Source: an uncultured Muribaculaceae bacterium
GTDB taxonomy: Bacteria; Bacteroidota; Bacteroidia; Bacteroidales; Muribaculaceae
Reading direction: 5' to 3'
Length of the DNA stretch: 64,000 nt
Assembly (NCBI GenBank): GCA_958439725.1
Contig: CAUBWJ010000002.1
Location: 62,001 to 126,000, forward strand
In this document: positions 59,238-64,000 of the stretch, one piece after another
Position numbering within the stretch: position 1 is the first letter of the stretch
Layout of the letters: the number at the start of each line of letters is the position of its first letter
Notes under the pieces: model-generated
Told to the model about the DNA's origin: nothing
Seen by the model: the letters and a program-made list of their open reading frames with translations, nothing else
The model's database searches: none
Program-made: the position numbers and the translations under genes

Positions 59238-62200
59238 TAAGCGAAAAGACCATACAGGCGGTTCGCGACCTTGATATTGCGGTTGTTCTCAAGCCATACG
59301 TCAACCTGACGGCCAGAGGCTCCTCTCTGGTCGGACTTTGCCCGTTCCATTCCGAGAAGTCTCCGTCATTTTCAGTTTCACCGAGAAAGAATCTGTGCTA
59401 TTGTTTCAGTTGCCACCGGGGAGGCGACGGCATAGCATTTGTCATGGAGAAGGAGAACTGTACTTTCGAGGAAGCCGTCGATAGGATAGCACGGGACAAC
59501 AACATTCCCCTGGATTTCACAAATAGACAAATGTCTGACAAAGAGATTGAGGATGCGAAACACAGAGAGTCGCTTATGGCGGCTCTCGATGTGGCACAGA
59601 AATTCTTTTACGATTCGTTGCGAATAACATTCTCGGATGAAGCCCGCAATGCCCAGGCATACGCCTATGGTCGCTGGCCAGAGGAGTTTTGCTCTACATT
59701 TGGAGTGGGATATGCTCCGAAGGATGGTCGTGCATTCATGGAATACTGCAAAAGAAAGGCGGTAGATACGGATTTACTGATTGAACTCGGTCTGCTGAAA
59801 CGGGACAAGGAGGACAAGGAAAAGATTTATACCGCATTCCGTGAACGTGTTATCATTCCTATACGCAACCGCTGGGGGCGAGTCATCGCTTTCACCGGTC
59901 GATATATCGGCACCAATGACAAGGCCGCAAAATATATCAATTCCGACAACTCGGAGATTTACACCAAGGGCGATACAATCTTTGGAATCGACAGGGCTTC
60001 CAGAGTGAGGGATGCCGCCAATGTCATTATCGTCGAGGGTGCGCCGGATGTCATGCGCTTTAATATACTCGGATATGATAACACCGTGGCGACACTGGGA
60101 ACATCATGGACCGACCACCAGTTCGAGCAACTGAAGAAATACTATCAGGCAATCACCTTTGTACCTGATTCCGATGTAAAGGAGGGAGAGTTGTTCGGCC
60201 CAGGCTTTATCGCCGTGATGAAGAACGGAGCCGAGGCCATACGCAAGGGATTCGATGTGACCGTAAGAGAGATTCCCTTCGCGGAAGTTGAACTTACAGA
60301 TGAAGAGCTGAAGGAGTTATATCCCGATGGAGTGCCGGGAGATGCCGTGAGAATCAAGCCCGGCAAGAATGATGCCGACAGTTATCTGAAAACCGCTGTC
60401 GATTTCACCTCATTGCCGGAAAAATATTTCATTGTATGGCTGGCCGAGAAGCGTTTCTACGAAGCTGACTCAATTCAGAAGGAACGGAATGCGATGTCGG
60501 AGATAGCCGACCTGCTGCGCTATGTCAAGGATTCCCTTACTCAGTCCCAGATAATAGAGCAGCTCTCCAAGATATACGGCAAAGTGAAGATGTGGCGCGA
60601 TGCCGTCACAATAGCCCGTGGCATTGCCCAACGGAATAAGGAATCAGATGCTCCCACCGATGAGAAGCAACAGAAAATCGAAGACCTCCGTAAAGCCGGG
60701 CTCTTCATCCGAAACAACTGTTACTACACAATAGGGAGCGAGGAGGAAGACCCCGTGATAATCTCCAATTTCGTCATGGAGCCGTTGTTCCACATCAGCG
60801 ATGACAACAACGGCACCCGCCTGTTCAAACTTATAAATGAGTATGGCGACACAAGGGAGATGGAGATCAGAGAGTCTGAAATGTGTTCGCTTGCCGCCTT
60901 CCAGCAGAAGACCGGTACTCTCGGCAATTTCATATGGCTTGCCAAGATAGACAAGCTCAACAGGATAAAACGCTACCTCTATGCCAGGACGGACACTGCG
61001 GAGCGTGTGAGAAAGCTCGGCTGGAACAGCGAGGAAGATTTCTTCGCGTTCGGCAACGGCATTCTCGCCGACGGTCAGTTTCTCAATGTAGATGACCTCG
61101 GTATTGTCAGGGGAGTCAACGGCAAAGCATACTATATTCCGGCACAGGCGAAAATGTATCGCAACAATCCGGAGATATACCAGTTCGAGCGACTGATGGT
61201 GTATGGCGACCTCGGAGGAGTGTCGCTGAAAGGATTCGCAACGAAGCTGATCGAGGTTTTCGGTGAGAATGCGAGAATTGCCCTCTGCTATCTGTTCGCA
61301 ACACTCTTCCGAGATGTCATTTTTCAGAAAACGCGCCATTTCCCCATCCTCAATCTCTTCGGCGAGAAGGGAACCGGCAAGACGACCCTCGCCACTTGCC
61401 TCCAGTCATTCTTCATTCACGGCGTGGATCCGCCAAACCTTAGCGTAACCTCCATTCCGGCGATGAACGACCGTGTGTCACAGGCCGTCAACACCCTTGT
61501 TGTGTTCGACGAGTACAAGAACGACCTTGACGTGCGTAAGGTCGGATTCCTCAAAGGCTTGTGGGGAGGCGGCGGTCAGACGAAAAAGAACACAAACACC
61601 GACGGCATGGCATCCCAGACTATCGTGAGCACCGGAATAGCCATCTGCGATCAGGACAAGCCCACACAGGATATGGCGCTCTATACCCGTGTCCTATTCC
61701 TTGAATACACCAAGACATCGTTCAACGCCACCGAGAGGAAACGGTATGAGGAGCTTGTCACCCTATGCAACATGGGTCTCACACATCTGACGGTGGAGCT
61801 GCTGAAACACCGTCGGCTCTTCGAGAAGAATTTCCCGGAGGCATACTCCATGGTAAAGCGTGAGTTTGGTTCCAGACTCAGTGAAACAACCATTCATGAG
61901 CGAATATTCGGCAACTGGGTCATCGCTCTCGCCACATTCCGGACACTGGAGACGGTTCTTGACCTGCCATTCAGTTACAGCGAACTGTTCGATACCGCCG
62001 TCAAGGGAGTCATGCATCAAAACGAGCTGGCTCAGGAAAGCTCCGAGGTCGGCGATTTCTGGAACACACTTCAAGGACTGCAGTCAGCCGGAAAATGTGT
62101 GAACGGTGTGCATTTCCGCATAAAGTATCTCACGAAGTTCCGGGCTATCGGCTCATCGGATGATATAGAGTACAAGGAGTCACGTCCCATACTGTATCTG

Positions 62201-62599
62201 AATGCTGCCGCCGTATCATCGCTTTTGGGTGGGCGCAGCGGCATGGGTGCGACGGCAAACCGCTCCTACTGGTCCACGATTCTCTCGTATCTTAAATCGC
62301 ATACATCCTATCTTGGCTTGAAGCAGCAGCGTTTTGACTTGCTCCTTGCCAATGGCTCGCCCGACTATTACTATGAGACAGTAAACGGCCAGCAGGTTAG
62401 AAAGCAGAATGTGACACGCCCACAGGCTTTGTGCTTTGATTATCTCAGAATCAGGGATGACTTCGGTGTAAGTCTCGAGACAGAGGCCATGACCGATGCC
62501 GAGAGGCTTGCCGAGGACTACGAATCCACAGCAGAGAATCATCCCGGAGATAGCATGGAACAGGATACGAGGCCAGCCCCTGATTTATTCAACAACTGA
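59234..62599 (+). CDS. Primase/helicase with CHC2 zinc finger, Toprim and P-loop domains
   Basis: A 1121-residue replication protein starting at the ATG at 59234, which overlaps the previous stop. Residues 30-95 are a DnaG-type CHC2 zinc finger (Cys36, His39, Cys57, Cys60). Residues about 190-330 are a Toprim domain (catalytic Glu268 in IVEGAPDVM, Asp-x-Asp in FVPDSD). A C-terminal ATPase has Walker A GEKGTGKTT (710-718) and the acidic VVFDEYKND. It would prime and unwind the element's DNA, as in phage T7-like or ICE primase-helicases. Related proteins occur in Bacteroides mobile elements. The TTGACA repeat region just downstream is its likely origin. Confidence 0.88.
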   Translation: MISEKTIQAVRDLDIAVVLKPYVNLTARGSSLVGLCPFHSEKSPSFSVSPRKNLCYCFSCHRGGDGIAFVMEKENCTFEEAVDRIARDNNIPLDFTNRQMSDKEIEDAKHRESLMAALDVAQKFFYDSLRITFSDEARNAQAYAYGRWPEEFCSTFGVGYAPKDGRAFMEYCKRKAVDTDLLIELGLLKRDKEDKEKIYTAFRERVIIPIRNRWGRVIAFTGRYIGTNDKAAKYINSDNSEIYTKGDTIFGIDRASRVRDAANVIIVEGAPDVMRFNILGYDNTVATLGTSWTDHQFEQLKKYYQAITFVPDSDVKEGELFGPGFIAVMKNGAEAIRKGFDVTVREIPFAEVELTDEELKELYPDGVPGDAVRIKPGKNDADSYLKTAVDFTSLPEKYFIVWLAEKRFYEADSIQKERNAMSEIADLLRYVKDSLTQSQIIEQLSKIYGKVKMWRDAVTIARGIAQRNKESDAPTDEKQQKIEDLRKAGLFIRNNCYYTIGSEEEDPVIISNFVMEPLFHISDDNNGTRLFKLINEYGDTREMEIRESEMCSLAAFQQKTGTLGNFIWLAKIDKLNRIKRYLYARTDTAERVRKLGWNSEEDFFAFGNGILADGQFLNVDDLGIVRGVNGKAYYIPAQAKMYRNNPEIYQFERLMVYGDLGGVSLKGFATKLIEVFGENARIALCYLFATLFRDVIFQKTRHFPILNLFGEKGTGKTTLATCLQSFFIHGVDPPNLSVTSIPAMNDRVSQAVNTLVVFDEYKNDLDVRKVGFLKGLWGGGGQTKKNTNTDGMASQTIVSTGIAICDQDKPTQDMALYTRVLFLEYTKTSFNATERKRYEELVTLCNMGLTHLTVELLKHRRLFEKNFPEAYSMVKREFGSRLSETTIHERIFGNWVIALATFRTLETVLDLPFSYSELFDTAVKGVMHQNELAQESSEVGDFWNTLQGLQSAGKCVNGVHFRIKYLTKFRAIGSSDDIEYKESRPILYLNAAAVSSLLGGRSGMGATANRSYWSTILSYLKSHTSYLGLKQQRFDLLLANGSPDYYYETVNGQQVRKQNVTRPQALCFDYLRIRDDFGVSLETEAMTDAERLAEDYESTAENHPGDSMEQDTRPAPDLFNN

Positions 62600-62600
62600 C

Positions 62601-62970
62601 TGTCAAAAGATTCCGACAAATAGACCACTACATTATCACCCATCATATCAAGGCTATCGAAAGGTAGCCTTTTATTCTTTCCTAAAAATCATCGAAAATA
62701 AAACCCACACGTTTTTGACATGACATTCTTGACAAAACCTAACGATAGAAATATCAACGTATTGTATTCGCTTGTCATCCTTGACAAACCTTGACAAGCA
62801 TTGACAAATCAGATTTGCCAGAGAATTTCCAAGCCACGACTTGACAAATCATCGGCTTTATATCTTATATCTTTTCTTTTTGAAAAAGAGCTAAAGTGGT
62901 ATGGAATAAGGGCTTATGAGGCATGGAACGGAAGCCTTGCAGAGCCGTGTCAACGTGTCAAGGCTGTCAA
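62601..62970. repeat. Cluster of TTGACA(A) repeats, candidate iteron origin
   Basis: The core TTGACA (or its inverse TGTCAA) occurs about ten times in 370 nt of sequence without a convincing gene. Direct copies are at 62715, 62729, 62781, 62791, 62801 and 62841; inverse copies at 62601, 62948, 62956 and 62965; a shorter relative TTGTCA at 62772. The three copies at 62781, 62791 and 62801 are exactly 10 bp apart, one helical turn. Chance would give far less than one copy. The stretch lies directly after the primase/helicase and is A/T-rich in parts, as expected for a replication origin or a partition site. Confidence 0.55.
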
Positions 62971-63108
62971 GGTCGAAACATATATACCTTTTCGTTTCAG
63001 AAAACAGTAATTCTTCTCCCGATGCCTGGAGTTCTACCCTTTGGAGGATTTGGTTCACCCTACTCCCGCATTTTCCAATCTATTCCCACAAACTCCAATA
63101 TTCGCCTA

Positions 63109-63139
63109 TTGTTCAGTATATTATATGTCGCTAATTTTG
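63109..63139 (+). promoter_or_regulatory. Promoter of the small HTH gene at 63171
   Basis: TAATTTTG (63132-63139) fits the -7 consensus, with TTG (63109-63111) 20 nt upstream. It is 32 nt before the ATG, a good Bacteroidetes-type promoter. Confidence 0.6.
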
Positions 63140-63170
63140 CGTATGGAACGCAAAAGAAACATACAGGAAT

Positions 63171-63446
63171 ATGAGGAAGAGTGATTTTGCCATGAAGATT
63201 GAGCCGGAGTTTCTGTATTCCGTGGGGCAGGCAGCAAGATATTTCGGTGTTCACCGATGCACCGTCTACGCATACGTCGCCAATCGGGAGAAACCGCTGC
63301 CACACCTCATATCGGTAAGAAGCGGCAGAATCATCTTTCTCGGTCAGACACTTATCGAATACAAGTTGAACGGCCTCCCGAAGAAGGGCCGAAAACGGAA
63401 AAACACACCGCGTGGCGGCTTCGCCAATGAGTCAGACAAGGATTGA
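63171..63446 (+). CDS. Excisionase-like helix-turn-helix protein
   Basis: A 91-residue protein whose central part FLYSVGQAARYFGVHRCTVYAYV is a classical excisionase-type HTH, followed by an RSGRIIFLG turn, LIEYKLNGLP and a basic tail KKGRKRK. This is the length and layout of element-encoded Xis/HTH proteins. ATG at 63171 or 63192 could both serve. Preceded by its own promoter. Confidence 0.82.
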   Translation: MRKSDFAMKIEPEFLYSVGQAARYFGVHRCTVYAYVANREKPLPHLISVRSGRIIFLGQTLIEYKLNGLPKKGRKRKNTPRGGFANESDKD

Positions 63447-63482
63447 ATGAATGGAAATTGCCATGTTGGTTATGTTTGGGAT

Positions 63483-63866
63483 TCAGTTGAGATTGAACCA
63501 CGGCAAGTCGAGAAGGGATATTCCCTTTTCGGCTGCCGTGGAAAGCTCAACTGCAAGCAGCCATGCATGGGTTCTCATCTCGTCCATGTCGTCAACGGTT
63601 TTGAGATAACTCGCAGGTGAGACATCTCCTTTGTTCTCCATCCACTCACACGCATAGCGTTCGGGGTCGAGTGCATCGACAAAGGAGATGATCTCATCCA
63701 CGAGCGATGAAATCCGACCGCCAGTCATTGCCGCCGTGAAACTGAACGGCAGACCGTTCCTGGTTATCCGCTGGAAGTCGAAGTAAAACGAATTATCGCC
63801 GCAAGCAGTTATCGAAACCTGCCAGCCACAGCCTACTGCAATTCTAATTATATCACTATGTATCAT
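63483..63866 (-). CDS. Hypothetical protein of the mobile module
   Basis: A 127-residue acidic protein that I do not recognise by family. I use the ATG at 63866 (MIHSDIIRIAVGCGW); a TTG two codons upstream is less likely. It contains QRITRNGLPFSFTAAM, a low-complexity acidic mid part (SFVDALDPERYA) and a final helix. Similar stand-alone proteins occur in Bacteroides conjugative elements as I recall. It converges on the HTH gene. Confidence 0.6.
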   Translation of the reverse strand: MIHSDIIRIAVGCGWQVSITACGDNSFYFDFQRITRNGLPFSFTAAMTGGRISSLVDEIISFVDALDPERYACEWMENKGDVSPASYLKTVDDMDEMRTHAWLLAVELSTAAEKGISLLDLPWFNLN

Positions 63867-63916
63867 CTTCAATCTAATTGTAATAGGTACATTTTTTCAT
63901 TTATTCCGCACCGCAG

Positions 63917-63946
63917 CCCCGCCGAGTCCGAGAGGATCCGGCGGGG
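63917..63946. terminator. G/C-rich hairpin between leftward genes
   Basis: CCCCGCCG and CGGCGGGG pair perfectly around a 14-nt loop, followed by TTTT on the plus strand. On the minus strand it comes just after a probable gene end at 63970, so it may terminate that gene. Confidence 0.55.
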
Positions 63947-63969
63947 TTTTCGGTAGATATGGCTGCGCT

Positions 63970-64000
63970 TCAGTACTCCTCCGGCACCTCCATTTCTTTT
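63970..64000 (-). CDS. Possible 3' end of a leftward gene, cut by the window edge
   Basis: On the minus strand the last bases read as KEMEVPEEY and a TGA stop, directly before a hairpin. The acidic tail and terminator position suggest the end of a real gene that starts outside the window, but nine residues are too few for a firm call. Confidence 0.3.
   Translation of the reverse strand, partial: KEMEVPEEY

Noticed and set aside
62781..62807. TTGACA copies as sigma-70 -35 boxes
   Set aside because: Bacteroidetes promoters here use TTTG/TAnnTTTG, and there are no TATAAT partners; regular 10-bp spacing fits protein-binding repeats better.
62801..63174. Short rightward ORFs (69-83 codons) in the repeat region after the primase
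   Set aside because: No family resemblance, they overlap each other and the TTGACA repeats, and codon content is poor.
1..64000. CRISPR arrays, rRNA and tRNA genes
   Set aside because: No regular repeat-spacer pattern and no cloverleaf or rRNA motif was noticed in any intergenic stretch; by-eye check only.

Overview
This window reads as a chromosomal segment of a Bacteroidales bacterium, most likely a gut Muribaculaceae-type species. The assignment to the order rests on several things seen here. The intergenic regions carry the Bacteroidetes promoter element TAnnTTTG (with TTTG about 20 nt upstream in the best cases). The arginine operon uses an N-succinylornithine-type carbamoyltransferase. 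LysO is split into two genes, and there is a PurF paralogue starting Met-Gly-Gly. Gene families and order also fit. The family-level guess is inference.

Layout. 1-5.3 kb: tail of an export cluster (two MacB/FtsX-type permeases, a TolC-like outer-membrane protein) followed by its probable two-component system, a receiver-Fis regulator and a histidine kinase. 5.3-11.9 kb: housekeeping genes nadC, rlmH, then the leftward operon holB-addB-like-hemW. 11.9-15.6 kb: leftward operon etfB-etfA-acyl-CoA dehydrogenase. 15.7-24.7 kb: purine block with the PurF-like protein, purL and a fur-family regulator-purA-DUF1015-membrane protein operon. 24.8-31.7 kb: hisS, a TrpB2-type tryptophan synthase beta chain, an aquaporin, split lysO, pncA-pncB for NAD salvage. 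31.8-37.8 kb: folP-cdaA-acyltransferase, and two sodium:neurotransmitter-symporter-family transporters around a small membrane protein. 37.9-47.1 kb: a VanZ-GNAT fusion gene, then a nearly complete arginine operon (acyltransferase, argG, argC, argD, argF', argB, argE) and argH behind its own promoter. 47.2-55 kb: pyrophosphate-driven ion pump, nfo, udk, lptB, small membrane proteins, and a tightly coupled set of a helical protein, an MmcQ/YjbR protein and a Y-family DNA polymerase. A 362-bp element with 36-bp terminal inverted repeats abuts the polymerase stop codon. 55.4-57.4 kb: an exported leucine-rich-repeat/transglutaminase protein.

From about 57.7 kb to the right edge the content changes to a mobile-element replication and control module. 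It holds an XRE-type regulator facing divergent small genes (one frameshifted), three small proteins at least two of which look DNA-binding, a large CHC2-Toprim-P-loop primase/helicase, and a roughly 570-bp non-coding stretch packed with TTGACA repeats (three of them exactly 10 bp apart) that looks like an iteron origin. An excisionase-like HTH protein and a leftward hypothetical gene follow. No integrase, relaxase or attachment site is visible, so the boundaries and type of the element cannot be fixed from this window. I saw no rRNA, tRNA or CRISPR array.
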